From: an uncultured Alteromonadaceae bacterium
Lineage (GTDB): Bacteria; Pseudomonadota; Gammaproteobacteria; Enterobacterales; Alteromonadaceae
DNA: 35,076 nt
NCBI GenBank assembly: GCA_950073835.1
Contig: CATMRP010000033.1
Location: forward strand, 1 to 35,076
Direction of reading: 5' to 3'
Shown here: positions 1-9,241 of the stretch, one piece after another
Layout of the letters: every line of letters begins with the position of its first letter
How positions within the stretch are numbered: the first letter of the stretch is position 1
Notes under the pieces: model-generated
Database searches by the model: none
Told to the model about the DNA's origin: nothing
Seen by the model: the letters and a program-made list of their open reading frames with translations, nothing else
Position numbers and translations under genes: made by a program

Positions 1-1061
1 TTCATGGCTTTTTGCAGTGCTTTATCGGCCAGCATATTGTCGCCGGCGTTATAAGCTACATGACCGAGCACCATATACAGCTCGTGATTCTCGTCGTCAG
101 CCTTGATCCACTTTTCCAGCGCTTTAACGGCAGGCGCCGGATTAGGCAACTGTAAGTCTTTAAGCAGCGGCAACAGTTGTGGCTGAGGGCCGCGCTTTTG
201 CCAGTCCAGTAATACCGTTTGGGCTTCCTGATGCATGCCCTGAGCAAGTAATTGCTCGGCATAAGCGGCCTGGTAACCAATATCATTGCGCTGCTTGCGC
301 GGCAGATTGTCCCAGAACGACTTGAGTGCGATGGCCCCTTGTTTACTGGCCACTTCGGCCAGCCGGCCTTTGGCAATTTGCTTAGACCATTTGGCGTAGT
401 CATCGCCGAGCACTTTTTTATAGTTACCCAGCTCTTCTTCCAGTTGGGCCCACTGATTACTTTCGGCTAACGCCTGCACTTTTAACTTAATGGCCGGTGC
501 AGCGGCCTGTTGTTTGTCGCTGAGCTGCGCCAGTTCTTTTAAAGCGTCACCGGGCTGACCTTCGGCCAGCGCCATACGCGCCAGGGTTACTCTGGCGGCC
601 AGTGCCGAACTCTCAAAATCAGCCGCTTCGTTGAGCTTGCGCTCGGCGGTGTCTTTGCGGCCTCTGGCCACGGCAGCCTGCGCTGAAACCAGGTAATTTA
701 CGCCTTCAAACTCGCCGTTTTCGGCCTGATCCGCTGCTTTGGTCGCGGCATCCCAGTCACCCTCTGCCAGGGCCTGAATACTGCGATAAAAAGCCTTTTG
801 GGTTTTGCGCCGTGACCGGTTGCCAAACCAGCTGCCCGACAGTTTGGTTAGTCGCCAGGTACGGCTGAGTAAGGTTGAGATAATGATCCAGCCAACCAGG
901 CCAATAAATACCATGATACCCAGGGCAACAACGCTGGTTTCTACCACCAGGTTGCCCATCTGAATCATCACATAGCCTTTATCGCCCACTAATGACGGCG
1001 CAGCAATCATCGCGACCAGGCATATTGCGACGATGACTAAAATATAAATCAGCTTTTTCAT
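1..1061 (-). CDS. hemY: HemY-type TPR membrane protein (3' end outside window)
   Basis: The frame is open from the ATG at 1061 to the window edge (353 codons), so the C-terminus is missing. Two hydrophobic segments are visible near residues 4-22 and 42-64, followed by alanine-rich helical repeats of TPR type; this is the HemY architecture, an inner-membrane protein encoded at the end of the hemCDXY operon. Its biochemical role in late haem synthesis is not settled; it is not the protoporphyrinogen oxidase also called HemY in Gram-positives. The start codon overlaps the hemX stop in an ATGA arrangement, indicating translational coupling. The call rests on order, topology and repeats. Confidence 0.9.
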   Translation of the reverse strand, partial: MKKLIYILVIVAICLVAMIAAPSLVGDKGYVMIQMGNLVVETSVVALGIMVFIGLVGWIIISTLLSRTWRLTKLSGSWFGNRSRRKTQKAFYRSIQALAEGDWDAATKAADQAENGEFEGVNYLVSAQAAVARGRKDTAERKLNEAADFESSALAARVTLARMALAEGQPGDALKELAQLSDKQQAAAPAIKLKVQALAESNQWAQLEEELGNYKKVLGDDYAKWSKQIAKGRLAEVASKQGAIALKSFWDNLPRKQRNDIGYQAAYAEQLLAQGMHQEAQTVLLDWQKRGPQPQLLPLLKDLQLPNPAPAVKALEKWIKADDENHELYMVLGHVAYNAGDNMLADKALQKAM

Positions 1062-2251
1062 AGTGCGCTGGCTCCTTCACCAAACACACGTTTTACCCGG
1101 CTATCGAGCAGCGACTCAAGCGCTGCCTGGGAGCTCAGCTCGGTAGGCACGGCTTTACTGATATCGGTGTTCTTTAACTGATTCAGCGCACTTTGAAAGC
1201 CCATTACATCATTGTTGTACTCAATATAGTCATCGCTGATGATGGTGGCGGCGCGTTCAATCGAAGCCTGATACAGCGCCTGTTCACCGGCCAGGGCAGC
1301 GGCCTGTGCCTGTTGCAGGGCCAGCTTTATTTGCTCCCGTGACAGCCATTCCTGTTGAGCGGTCATCATGGGTTCAACCGGCTCGTCACGATATTCAACC
1401 CGAATAAAGTCATTCACCAATGAGCGCCACACATTCAGCAGGTTTTGCTTCCAGTCGCTGGCGGAGTCACTGACTTCGTCGCTGGTAAATTCATTGGCTT
1501 CTTTGGGGGTGATAATGGCCAGTTTATCAATCTGTTTAACCAGACCATCAAGGGCCAGCGCAACCGACACTTCTGATACCGGGTTGACCTGTTGAAGAGC
1601 CTGAATGTCCTGGGCGATTAAAGCTCTTACCGGCAGCACCGATGGATCAGCTAATGATTTTAAGCGCTGGTCGGCATTACCAAGCAGCATAATGGCAGTG
1701 CGCAGATCTTTTTCGAGCCACATTTTACGCCCGGCCATGCGCACCAGATAATCGGCTTCGGCTATTAGCCAGTCGGTGGGCCGGCGGCCATCTAATTCCT
1801 GAATCTGCGCGAGTGCGCCCTGTAATTGATTTTCCAGTTGCTCCACGGTGGCTTGTTGAGCGACTTCACCGTCCAGTACATCCTGGGTTGCCTCGGCCTG
1901 GGCACTGATTTGTTGTTCCAGCGTTGCTGCTCTGCTTGCCATCTGGCTGTGTTTCTGGCCAAGCTCGTTACTGAGCTCACTGCGCAGGGTGTCGAGTTTG
2001 GTTTGGCTGACGCTGTGTTGATTAAAGTACCAGTATCCGCCATAGGCCAAGCCACCAAGTAACAGCAGGTTTAGCAGAGTGATAAGCCACAGCAGGCCGG
2101 TTTTGGCTGTTTTGGGCGGGGCAGACTGTGCAGGTTTAGGGTTGTCTGGTGAGCTTTTGGGCGCAGCGGCTTTGGCCGAAGATTGTTTGGCGCTGGCTGT
2201 GTCGGGCAACTGCTTGGGTTGCTCTTGGTTTGGTTGCTGCTGATCAGCCAT
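1058..2251 (-). CDS. hemX: HemX, uroporphyrinogen-III C-methyltransferase-like membrane protein
   Basis: The product is 397 aa. Residues 1-50 are a low-complexity cytoplasmic tail rich in Q, P, A and K, followed by one membrane span at about 53-76 and a coiled-coil stretch at about 85-155. The rest is a helical HemX domain. This family is often annotated as uroporphyrinogen-III methyltransferase, but no SAM-binding motif is visible, so a scaffold or accessory role is more likely. It sits 3 bases after hemD and overlaps hemY by 4 bases, so hemD-hemX-hemY appear to be translated from one message. Confidence 0.9.
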   Translation of the reverse strand: MADQQQPNQEQPKQLPDTASAKQSSAKAAAPKSSPDNPKPAQSAPPKTAKTGLLWLITLLNLLLLGGLAYGGYWYFNQHSVSQTKLDTLRSELSNELGQKHSQMASRAATLEQQISAQAEATQDVLDGEVAQQATVEQLENQLQGALAQIQELDGRRPTDWLIAEADYLVRMAGRKMWLEKDLRTAIMLLGNADQRLKSLADPSVLPVRALIAQDIQALQQVNPVSEVSVALALDGLVKQIDKLAIITPKEANEFTSDEVSDSASDWKQNLLNVWRSLVNDFIRVEYRDEPVEPMMTAQQEWLSREQIKLALQQAQAAALAGEQALYQASIERAATIISDDYIEYNNDVMGFQSALNQLKNTDISKAVPTELSSQAALESLLDSRVKRVFGEGASAL

Positions 2252-2254
2252 ATA

Positions 2255-2968
2255 TCACTCCCAATTCTGCTGAATCCATGTAATGAGCGCTTCGTTGCTG
2301 GCTTTAGGACAAACATAGGTTTGCCGGATACCTTGTTGATGAAGCTGTTGCGCTATGCGCTCACTGACCGTTAACCATTTTACACCGGTTAGCGGCTGGG
2401 TATTAAATTGTTTTAATAGTGCCTGGGCCTGTTCGCTACTGGTGACAATAATGCCCGCCAGTTGTGTCCAGTGACAGGTCCGGCTAAATACGGGGGGAAT
2501 TAATGGCACTCTTTCATAAACAACCACCTCGTTTAGCCTGGCACCGCGTAGGGTTAATTGTTGCGGGATTGTGGTGCGCCCGCCTTTACCCTTTAATAAC
2601 AAAATGTGCCTATTGGCGCAATCATTGAGCAAAGGTAAAGCGAGTACGCCTTCTGAATTCTCGTTATCAGGGACGACCGGGTTTAAACCGGCTTGGGTAA
2701 GAATGTTAGCGGTACTCTGACCAACTGCAATCAGTGGCTGACTAACGATATCACCAGCCAGATGCGCCGCCAGCGGAGCGGCGGCCGCCGTACTGGTAAC
2801 GATGACTATGGCATCCGGATGAGCTTTCAGCAAATCCTGTAAGCGGGCAATACCGGCCGGGAGCTCTTGGGTTTGCTGTAAGGCAATCACACTGGCCGAC
2901 AATCCGGCCTCGGCAAATGCCGAGTCAGTATTGGCTAATTTTGCCAGCGGCCGGGTGATTAGATACAT
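2255..2968 (-). CDS. hemD: Uroporphyrinogen-III synthase
   Basis: This 237-aa protein should cyclise hydroxymethylbilane, the HemC product, with inversion of ring D to give uroporphyrinogen III in the cytosol. The N-terminus MYLITRPL, the two-lobe pattern with IVVTSSEQAQALL near residue 170, and the late VSERIAQQL motif fit the HemD family, which is weakly conserved in sequence. Length is close to the usual 240-250 aa. The start lies 6 bases past the hemC stop, and hemX follows after 3 bases, which supports the identification by operon context. Confidence 0.92.
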   Translation of the reverse strand: MYLITRPLAKLANTDSAFAEAGLSASVIALQQTQELPAGIARLQDLLKAHPDAIVIVTSTAAAAPLAAHLAGDIVSQPLIAVGQSTANILTQAGLNPVVPDNENSEGVLALPLLNDCANRHILLLKGKGGRTTIPQQLTLRGARLNEVVVYERVPLIPPVFSRTCHWTQLAGIIVTSSEQAQALLKQFNTQPLTGVKWLTVSERIAQQLHQQGIRQTYVCPKASNEALITWIQQNWE

Positions 2969-2974
2969 AGCGGT

Positions 2975-3904
2975 TTACTGATGCAAAGCCTTTAAGATTT
3001 CACCGGCGCCCTGCTCCAGCAGCGACTCAGCAACCTCTTTGCCCAGTGCAACGGCATTATCACGGTGGCCTTCAGTACGTGCGTATAACAGAGTTTGACC
3101 ATCCGCCGAGCCCACCATGCCGGTAAGCGACAGCGTGTCACCCGCAAGGGTGGCAAAACTCCCGATAGGTACCTGACATCCGCCCTCAAGGCGTTCATTC
3201 ATGGCGCGTTCTGCAATTACCCGCGAAGCGGTGTCGGCATCGTTAAGCGCAGCCAGTAAATCAATTAGCTCGGCATCGTCGTTGCGGCATTCTATGCCCA
3301 CAGCGCCCTGCCCTACCGCTGGTAATGACTGCTCCTGGGGAATAGGTTGGGTAATGCGGTCTTCCATTCCCAGACGAATAAGGCCGGCACAGGCCAGAAT
3401 GATGGCGTCGTAATCACCGGCATCCAGTTTAGCCAGTCGCGTATTAACGTTGCCGCGCAGGTCTTTGATCACCAAATCCGGGCGCAGGTGTTTTAACTGA
3501 CACTGACGACGCAAGCTACTGGTACCCACTACGGCGCCGGCAGGTAATTCGCTAATGTTGTTATAAGTATTGGATACGAAAGCATCGAACGGGTTTTCCC
3601 GCGGGCAGATAGCATGCAGGCCGAATTCCGCCGGAAACTCTACCGGCACGTCTTTCATGGAATGCACGGCGATATCAGCGCGCCCTTCCAGCATGGCAAT
3701 TTCGAGCTCTTTAATAAACAGGCCTTTACCGCCAATCTTTGCCAGCGGTGTATCAAGAATACGGTCGCCCTGGGTCGACATGGGAACCAGCTCCACCTTG
3801 CACTCAGGGTGATGCTTTAATAACTGTGCCTGAACATACTCGGCCTGCCACATGGCCAGGGCACTTTTACGGGTGGCAATTCGGATAGTGCGGGAAGACT
3901 TCAC
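2975..3904 (-). CDS. hemC: Porphobilinogen deaminase (hydroxymethylbilane synthase)
   Basis: HemC joins four porphobilinogen units into hydroxymethylbilane using a covalently bound dipyrromethane cofactor. Visible are [10 protein letters not shown] at the N-terminus, the catalytic aspartate in HSMKDVP (about D85), LRGNVNTRL, and the cofactor-binding cysteine in [10 protein letters not shown] (about C243). The open frame extends upstream to a TTG at 3934, but that site lacks a clear ribosome-binding site. I prefer the GTG at 3904, which follows AAAGG at about 11 bases and gives 309 aa, with key residues within one position of the E. coli numbering. It is the first gene of hemC-D-X-Y. No strong promoter was recognised upstream. 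Confidence 0.93.
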   Translation of the reverse strand: MKSSRTIRIATRKSALAMWQAEYVQAQLLKHHPECKVELVPMSTQGDRILDTPLAKIGGKGLFIKELEIAMLEGRADIAVHSMKDVPVEFPAEFGLHAICPRENPFDAFVSNTYNNISELPAGAVVGTSSLRRQCQLKHLRPDLVIKDLRGNVNTRLAKLDAGDYDAIILACAGLIRLGMEDRITQPIPQEQSLPAVGQGAVGIECRNDDAELIDLLAALNDADTASRVIAERAMNERLEGGCQVPIGSFATLAGDTLSLTGMVGSADGQTLLYARTEGHRDNAVALGKEVAESLLEQGAGEILKALHQ

Positions 3905-3994
3905 TGCAATATTCGCCTTTAATTTTGAATTCAATCACTACGCCAGCTCTAATTCAGCGGCGCTAAAGCCCAAAGTGTAAACGATTTTGCAGAC

Positions 3995-4017
3995 ACAGGC
4001 GATGTTATACCGCCTGT
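3995..4017. other. Stem-loop between the serine hydrolase and hemC
   Basis: ACAGGCG and CGCCTGT form a perfect 7-bp inverted repeat around a 9-base AT-rich loop. It lies just downstream of the hydrolase stop codon and upstream of hemC, both on the minus strand. There is no T-run on either side, so it is not a clear intrinsic terminator. It could be an mRNA stem-loop or an operator in the hemC leader. Confidence 0.4.
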
Positions 4018-4024
4018 ATTTGAT

Positions 4025-4693
4025 CTAAGCCAGGCGCGCTTGCAGCCACTGACTGATGGCGTTTATCTCATCCATGTTAACATTATGCTGCATACGGTAG
4101 CTCTGCCAGCTAACCTTGTACTGATTTGCAGTGAGTGTGTCGTAGGCGGCTTTGCCCATTGCAATAGGGACCACGTCGTCCATCTCGCCGTGGGCCATAA
4201 AAACCGGCGTTTGTTGATTGGCCGGATGGGCTTCATCGGCCAGTAACTCCGGCTGGCACATGTAGGTTGAAAGACCCATAATCCCGCCCAGTGATTGGCT
4301 GAAGCGCGGGCCAAGATGCAGCGCAATAACGCCGCCCTGAGAAAAACCAGCGAGGATGATTTTTTCTGCCGGGACGCCGTTACTGATTTCAGCTTCAATG
4401 AGCTGTTCGACCTGTTGGGCAGACTCTCTGACCCCGGTGAGATCGGCGCGTTTATCGAAGTCCATGGATTTAATGTCATACCAGGCGCGCATGCGCATGC
4501 CGCCGTTGATAGTGACCGGGCGTTCTGGCGCGTGAGGGAACACAAAACGTACACCCAGGGCGTCGGGCAACCTTAACTCCGGAACGATTGGCGCAAAACC
4601 ATGGCCGGAGTCGCCCAGCCCATGTAACCAGATAACAGTGGCTTTAATTTCTGAGACCGGATTGGTTTCGATGTAAGGTAATGCACTGCTCAT
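4025..4693 (-). CDS. Carboxylesterase / lysophospholipase-like alpha/beta hydrolase
   Basis: The product is 222 aa when started at MSSALPYIE. This ATG follows an AAGGAA ribosome-binding site at 4693, which is better than the more upstream candidate at 4741. It belongs to the small cytosolic alpha/beta hydrolase family of Pseudomonas carboxylesterase and acyl-protein thioesterase. The evidence is VIWLHGLGDSGHGF near residues 20-33, the nucleophile serine in GFSQGG, an aspartate in HGEMDDVVP and the histidine in YRMQHNV. Together these form a complete Ser-Asp-His triad. The natural substrate cannot be told from sequence. It is divergent from gmk and separated from hemC by a stem-loop. Confidence 0.9.
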   Translation of the reverse strand: MSSALPYIETNPVSEIKATVIWLHGLGDSGHGFAPIVPELRLPDALGVRFVFPHAPERPVTINGGMRMRAWYDIKSMDFDKRADLTGVRESAQQVEQLIEAEISNGVPAEKIILAGFSQGGVIALHLGPRFSQSLGGIMGLSTYMCQPELLADEAHPANQQTPVFMAHGEMDDVVPIAMGKAAYDTLTANQYKVSWQSYRMQHNVNMDEINAISQWLQARLA

Positions 4694-4817
4694 TGACCGA
4701 TAGTTCCTTTTGCTATGGTTATTTCGGATTAAAATTAACACTCACCGACCACAGGTACAATGGTCTTACCGGTTTTGATGAATATTGTTGTTGCGCCGTT
4801 TATGTCGACGCCGATTA

Positions 4818-4826
4818 TGCTACACT
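4818..4826 (+). promoter_or_regulatory. Possible extended -10 promoter for gmk
   Basis: TGCTACACT resembles an extended -10 element (TG-n followed by a hexamer matching TATAAT at 4 of 6 positions), 45 bases upstream of the gmk ATG. No convincing -35 hexamer lies at the usual distance, so this is weak. A second AT-rich hexamer, TATAAC at 4834, is an alternative. Confidence 0.3.
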
Positions 4827-4871
4827 TTCGCCGTATAACATCACCATAAAAATGAAGCATAGAACACCATT

Positions 4872-5513
4872 ATGACCACACAACTCGGCAATCTGTTTAT
4901 TTTAGCGGCCCCCTCTGGTGCCGGTAAATCCAGCTTGATAAAAGCGCTGTTGTCTAAAGCGCCGGATGTTAACTTTAATCCTAAGCAGGTGTCTGTGTCG
5001 CATACTACCCGGGCACCCCGCCCCGGCGAAGTGGATGGTGAGCATTATCATTTTGTGAGCCGTGAGCAGTTTGAAGCGCTGATCGCTCAGCAGGCATTTT
5101 TTGAATATGCTGAAGTCTTCGGTAATTATTACGGTACGTCCCGCATTACCATCGAAAATACCCTGAGCCAGGGCATTGATGTGTTTTTGGATATTGACTG
5201 GCAGGGCGCCCGTCAGGTAAAGGCCCTGATGCCCGATACCTGCAGCATTTTTATCTTGCCACCGTCGACCGAAACGCTGCGCGAAAGGCTGGTTAACCGT
5301 GGCCAGGATGAGCAAAGCGTGATTGATAAGCGTATGGCAGAAGCGGTGTCTGAAATGTCGCATTACAATGAATTTGATTATGTGCTGGTTAACGATGAGT
5401 TTTCCGAAACTTTGCAGGAATTAAGCAGCATTGTTGAAGCCCAGCGTTTACGTATGGCGAAGCAAAAAGTACGTCACCAGTCGCTAATAGCGAGTTTATT
5501 AAGCGCTGAGTGA
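4872..5513 (+). CDS. gmk: Guanylate kinase
   Basis: Gmk phosphorylates GMP (and dGMP) to GDP with ATP in the cytosol. The 213-aa product carries the P-loop APSGAGKSS at residues 13-21. It also has the GMP-binding stretch [16 protein letters not shown] and [15 protein letters not shown], followed by [10 protein letters not shown], all family signatures. Length is near the 207 aa of E. coli Gmk. It is followed by rpoZ and spoT, the usual gammaproteobacterial order, tying guanine nucleotide supply to the (p)ppGpp system. Its ribosome-binding site is weak. Confidence 0.97.
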   Translation: MTTQLGNLFILAAPSGAGKSSLIKALLSKAPDVNFNPKQVSVSHTTRAPRPGEVDGEHYHFVSREQFEALIAQQAFFEYAEVFGNYYGTSRITIENTLSQGIDVFLDIDWQGARQVKALMPDTCSIFILPPSTETLRERLVNRGQDEQSVIDKRMAEAVSEMSHYNEFDYVLVNDEFSETLQELSSIVEAQRLRMAKQKVRHQSLIASLLSAE

Positions 5514-5545
5514 TTTATTACTACCCAATTGAGTATGGCTTGTTG

Positions 5546-5559
5546 TATACTACGCGGCC
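5546..5559 (+). promoter_or_regulatory. Possible rpoZ promoter -10 with GC-rich discriminator
   Basis: TATACT (5 of 6 matches to the -10 consensus) at 5546-5551 is followed directly by ACGCGGCC. A GC-rich discriminator is a known feature of promoters repressed by (p)ppGpp and DksA in enterics. No good -35 hexamer is seen at 16-18 bases, so confidence is limited. It lies 45 bases upstream of the rpoZ ATG. Confidence 0.35.
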
Positions 5560-5595
5560 ATTTTTTTATTATTTTTGTTCGAATCGGAGATTTTC

Positions 5596-5868
5596 ATGGC
5601 TCGCGTAACAGTCGAAGATGCAGTAGATAAAGTTGGTAACCGTTTTGATCTGGTATTGGTTGCTGCACGTCGTGCCCGCCAAATCGCCACTGAAGGCAAA
5701 GATCCAATGGTTGATGTAAGTAACGATAAGCCTACGGTTATCGCGCTGCGCGAAATCGAAAAAGGATTAGTGACTTCTGAAACCCTTGAGCAAGATGAGC
5801 TGCGTGACCAGCAGGATCAGGAACACGCTGAGTTTGCATCAGTTGCAAATATCCTGTCTGATCAGTAA
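5596..5868 (+). CDS. rpoZ: RNA polymerase omega subunit
   Basis: The 90-aa product begins [19 protein letters not shown] and continues with [10 protein letters not shown], the hallmark omega sequence; E. coli omega is 91 aa. The frame is open 7 codons further upstream, but the ATG at 5596 follows a CGGAGA ribosome-binding site and matches the family N-terminus. Omega assists assembly of beta-prime and forms part of one (p)ppGpp-binding site on RNA polymerase. It lies between gmk and spoT, with a strong terminator after it. Confidence 0.97.
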   Translation: MARVTVEDAVDKVGNRFDLVLVAARRARQIATEGKDPMVDVSNDKPTVIALREIEKGLVTSETLEQDELRDQQDQEHAEFASVANILSDQ

Positions 5869-5900
5869 ATCGGGTAGCCCTCGGAAGCACAAATTGACAG

Positions 5901-5937
5901 CGCCAGTGTGTCTTTTATAAGAAACACTGGCGTTTTT
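5901..5937 (+). terminator. Intrinsic terminator after rpoZ
   Basis: CGCCAGTGT and ACACTGGCG form a 9-bp perfect stem that extends inward through TCTT/AAGA, followed by TTTTT. It lies 32 bases past the rpoZ stop and 70 bases before spoT, so spoT needs read-through or its own promoter. Confidence 0.85.
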
Positions 5938-6006
5938 CGTTGGAAACCGACGCGTTTCACCGTATTCTTGAAAAACGCTTGATATTATTGGAAATACGCT
6001 ACACAC

Positions 6007-8115
6007 GTGTATCTGTTTGAAGGGTTAAAACAAAAGATCGCCGAATACCTGCCACCAGAACGGGTTCAGCTCGTTCAGGATGCTTTTGTATTGGCACATG
6101 AAGCCCATGATGGTCAGATGCGATCAAGTGGTGATCCGTACATCACCCACCCGGTTGCGGTTACCAGCATTCTGGCCGACATGCACCTCGACCATGAAAC
6201 CCTCATGGCGGCACTTCTGCACGACGTTATTGAAGATACCCACTACAGTCAGGAAGATCTGGCCGAAGCCTTTGGCGACACCGTGGCTGATTTGGTAGAA
6301 GGCGTCAGTAAACTCGATAAGATTGCCTTTAGCAGTAAGCAGGAAGCCCAGGCCGAAAACTTTCGCAAAATGATGATGGCCATGGTGCAGGATATTCGCG
6401 TTATTCTGATTAAACTGGCCGATCGCACGCACAACATGCGAACCCTGGGCTCGCTACGCCCGGATAAGCGTCGTCGCATAGCGCTGGAAACCCTGGAAAT
6501 CTATTCGCCTATTGCCCATCGCCTGGGTATTCACGATATTAAAAATGAACTGGAAGATCTTGGCTTCCAGGCCATGTATCCCATGCGTCACCGTGCCCTG
6601 AAATCAGCGGTGAAACAAGCGCGGGGCAATCGTAAGGAAATTATCGAGAATATTCGCCAGGAGCTGAGCACCCGCCTTGAAGGTTACAATATTGAAGCCA
6701 CCGTCGTGGGCCGCGAAAAGCACCTCTATTCCATTTACCGCAAAATGAAGAACAAAGAGAAGATGTTCAATGAAGTCATGGACATCTATGCCTTTCGCAT
6801 TGTGGTCAATTCGGTGGATGACTGCTATCGCTCACTCGGTGCCATGCACGGGCTGTACAAGCCCATTGAAACACGTTTTAAAGACTATATCGCGATTCCG
6901 CGCACTAATGGCTATCAGTCGTTACATACCTCTTTAGTGGGGCCTCACGGTATTCCGGTGGAAGTGCAAATCCGCACCCAAGCCATGGACCAAATGGCTG
7001 ATAAAGGGGTTGCTGCTCACTGGATGTACAAAGAATCCAGCGATGGTACTACCGCCCAGTTGCGTGCCCGTAAATGGATGCAGTCGCTACTGGAACTACA
7101 GCAAAGCGCCAGTTCGTCCTTTGAGTTTATCGAAAGCGTTAAAACCGACCTGTTCCCGGATGAGATTTACGTGTTCACGCCGGACGGGCGGATTATTGAA
7201 TTACCTGCCGGCGCTACGGCAGTTGATTTTGCTTATGCGGTGCATTCCGATATTGGCAATACCTGCGTCGGCGTGCGGGTAGAGCGCCGCAATTACAGTT
7301 TGAGCAAGCCGCTGCAAAATGGTCAGACGGTGGAAATCATTACCTCTCCACGAGCTAAGCCAAATGCTAACTGGCTGAATTTTGTGGTCAGTGCCAGAGC
7401 ACGTACGCGCATTCGTCAATACCTGCGCAAACAGCGTTCACAGGAAGCTCTGACCATGGGTAACCGCCTGTTACGCCACGCACTGGGCGCAGTGAAACTG
7501 GACGATATCAGTCAGGAATCGGTAGACCGCGTAGTCGCAGAAACCAAGCACGAGTCCTTTGAGGACTTGCTGGTGGATATTGGGCTGGGTAATGAGTTGA
7601 GCGCTATTGTGGCTCGCCGTTTGTTAGGCGAGAACGAAGATATTCCGGATAAGAAAGGCAATGTGGCCATTCGTGGTACAGAAGGTCTGCTGGTGACTTA
7701 CGCGCGATGCTGTCATCCTATCCCTGACGATGAAATCGTTTCGGTACTCAGTCCGGGCAAAGGCATGACCATTCACCAGAATGGTTGCCCTAATATCCGT
7801 AAACTGGCTAAAGAAGAGCCACAGCGGGTACTGCAAATGACCTGGGATGAAGAGCCTCAGGGTGAGTTTAAAGCGTCATTACGTATTGAGCTGTTTAATC
7901 ATCAGGGTACACTGGCTACACTGACCAATAATATTGCCTCGTGCGACTCAAACATCATTGGGCTGCAAACCGAGGAAAAAGAAAGCAATATCTACTTTGT
8001 AGATCTTGAATTAACTACTTATAACCGCGTACATCTGGCCAACGTCATGCGTAAAATTCGCATCATGCCGGAGGTACAACGGGTATCGCGACACAGCCAG
8101 TCGCGACATCATTAA
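6007..8115 (+). CDS. spoT: Bifunctional (p)ppGpp synthase/hydrolase SpoT
   Basis: The 702-aa product has exactly the length of E. coli SpoT. It starts with a GTG (MYLFEGLKQ). The HD hydrolase domain shows HDVIED with H72-D73. The synthetase domain carries RFKDYIAIPRTNGYQSLHT; the RxKD signature is typical of enzymes that keep hydrolase activity, unlike the acidic motif of RelA. A TGS domain (about 385-445), a helical region with the conserved CCHPIP cysteines and a C-terminal ACT domain follow. The start has only a weak ribosome-binding site. SpoT makes and degrades the alarmone under carbon, fatty-acid or iron limitation. ridA follows after 16 bases, probably co-transcribed. Confidence 0.97.
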   Translation: MYLFEGLKQKIAEYLPPERVQLVQDAFVLAHEAHDGQMRSSGDPYITHPVAVTSILADMHLDHETLMAALLHDVIEDTHYSQEDLAEAFGDTVADLVEGVSKLDKIAFSSKQEAQAENFRKMMMAMVQDIRVILIKLADRTHNMRTLGSLRPDKRRRIALETLEIYSPIAHRLGIHDIKNELEDLGFQAMYPMRHRALKSAVKQARGNRKEIIENIRQELSTRLEGYNIEATVVGREKHLYSIYRKMKNKEKMFNEVMDIYAFRIVVNSVDDCYRSLGAMHGLYKPIETRFKDYIAIPRTNGYQSLHTSLVGPHGIPVEVQIRTQAMDQMADKGVAAHWMYKESSDGTTAQLRARKWMQSLLELQQSASSSFEFIESVKTDLFPDEIYVFTPDGRIIELPAGATAVDFAYAVHSDIGNTCVGVRVERRNYSLSKPLQNGQTVEIITSPRAKPNANWLNFVVSARARTRIRQYLRKQRSQEALTMGNRLLRHALGAVKLDDISQESVDRVVAETKHESFEDLLVDIGLGNELSAIVARRLLGENEDIPDKKGNVAIRGTEGLLVTYARCCHPIPDDEIVSVLSPGKGMTIHQNGCPNIRKLAKEEPQRVLQMTWDEEPQGEFKASLRIELFNHQGTLATLTNNIASCDSNIIGLQTEEKESNIYFVDLELTTYNRVHLANVMRKIRIMPEVQRVSRHSQSRHH

Positions 8116-8131
8116 TTGAGAAGGACTCATC

Positions 8132-8518
8132 ATGGCAAAGTCGATTATTCAAACTGATAACGCGCCAGCTGCAATTGGTACATACAGCCAGGCCGTTAAA
8201 GCCGGCACTACGGTGTACCTGTCTGGTCAGATCCCATTAGTACCGGCCACAATGGAGCTGGTGTCTGAGGATTTTGCCGAGCAGGCCACCCAGGTGTTCG
8301 AAAACATCAAAGCCGTATGTGAAGCTGCTGGCGGTACTACAAATGACCTGGTGAAAGTAAACATTTACTTACTTGATCTTGGCCATTTCGCCACCGTAAA
8401 CGAAATTATGTCCAAGTACTTTGCCAAGCCTTATCCTGCCCGCGCAGCCATTGGCATTAAAGAGTTACCCAAAGGCGCGCAAATTGAAATCGACGGCGTG
8501 ATGGAACTTCCGGAGTGA
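8132..8518 (+). CDS. ridA: RidA family 2-iminobutanoate/2-iminopropanoate deaminase
   Basis: The 128-aa protein matches the RidA (YjgF/YER057c) family in full length, with [12 protein letters not shown] near the start and the signature [21 protein letters not shown] near the end. Arg104 in PARA and Glu119 in the last strand correspond to active-site residues. RidA hydrolyses reactive enamine/imine intermediates released by PLP enzymes such as threonine dehydratase; it acts as a cytosolic trimer. A clear AGAAGGAC ribosome-binding site precedes it. It lies 16 bases after spoT, as seen in several marine gammaproteobacteria, where trmH stands in E. coli. Confidence 0.94.
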   Translation: MAKSIIQTDNAPAAIGTYSQAVKAGTTVYLSGQIPLVPATMELVSEDFAEQATQVFENIKAVCEAAGGTTNDLVKVNIYLLDLGHFATVNEIMSKYFAKPYPARAAIGIKELPKGAQIEIDGVMELPE

Positions 8519-8564
8519 TAGCTGTCAGCAGCCATTGATAAATTAGATAGCATTTTACTGAAAG

Positions 8565-8590
8565 AAAAAGGCCCGCTTGCGGGTCTTTTT
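8565..8590 (+). terminator. Intrinsic terminator after ridA
   Basis: AAAAAGGCCCGC and GCGGGTCTTTTT pair around a tiny loop, giving a GC-rich hairpin flanked by an A-run and a T-run. It closes the gmk-rpoZ-spoT-ridA group and lies 24 bases before the next start codon. Confidence 0.88.
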
Positions 8591-8614
8591 GGTATTCACA
8601 ATCTAACGAGAACA

Positions 8615-9241
8615 ATGATGCGACAAAAATTTTTCTTTATCCTGCTGTGTATATTGCTGCCTTTGGGGGCTTCTGCCAAAGAGTTAGCGGCTGAGGCTAA
8701 CGCCGTCACGCCGCTGCTAAATGGTATGAAAGTACCGGCCGTGACCCTGCAATTTCCGGATGGTAGTCCGGTGAGCCTGAATGCGCTGACCATGAATAAA
8801 CCCGCCATCATTCTGTTTTACCGTGGCGGCTGGTGCCCTTACTGTAATCGTCAGTTTGGCGAGCTACAGACAATTGAAAACCAATTGCTGGAATTAGGAT
8901 ACCAAATCCTTGCGATTTCACCGCAAACGCCCACAGCGCTGCAATCTCAGGAACTTGAAACCGAAATGAAAGTCCAGCAGTTGTCAGACGCTAAACTGGA
9001 TGCCTTGCGTGAATTTGGCATTGGCTTTTACGTGGATGATGCCACGGCAAATAAATATGCCAGCTATAATATACCCCTCACCAAGGATGAGACCGGTACC
9101 CCAGTATTACCAGCACCAGGCATATTTATAGTTAATCAACAGGGGCTTATTGAGTTCACTTATGTAAACCCTGACTTTAAAGTGCGCCCCTCGGCAAAAC
9201 TGATTTTATCAGTGGCTGAAGTCCTCGCCAGCGAACGTTAA
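8615..9241 (+). CDS. Exported AhpC/TSA-family redoxin (peroxiredoxin-like)
   Basis: The product is 208 aa with an N-terminal hydrophobic signal (about residues 5-21, cleavage near ASA-K), so it is expected in the periplasm. The thioredoxin fold carries FYRGGWCPYCNRQFGEL with a CPYC pair at C74 and C77, typical of the peroxiredoxin-like AhpC/TSA proteins whose substrate is generally unknown. The CxxC pair and the preceding RGGW are family features. An ATG-ATG start follows the ridA terminator by 24 bases, so the promoter probably lies upstream of or within that hairpin region. It ends convergently, sharing 4 bases with the next gene. Confidence 0.85.
   Translation: MMRQKFFFILLCILLPLGASAKELAAEANAVTPLLNGMKVPAVTLQFPDGSPVSLNALTMNKPAIILFYRGGWCPYCNRQFGELQTIENQLLELGYQILAISPQTPTALQSQELETEMKVQQLSDAKLDALREFGIGFYVDDATANKYASYNIPLTKDETGTPVLPAPGIFIVNQQGLIEFTYVNPDFKVRPSAKLILSVAEVLASER

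Noticed and set aside
1792-2374. Several 60-90 codon frames on both strands across hemX and hemD
   Set aside because: They are shadows of real genes with no start signals or family resemblance.
6080-7836. Short frames inside and antisense to spoT
   Set aside because: The spoT frame is full length with all domains; the others have no supporting signal.
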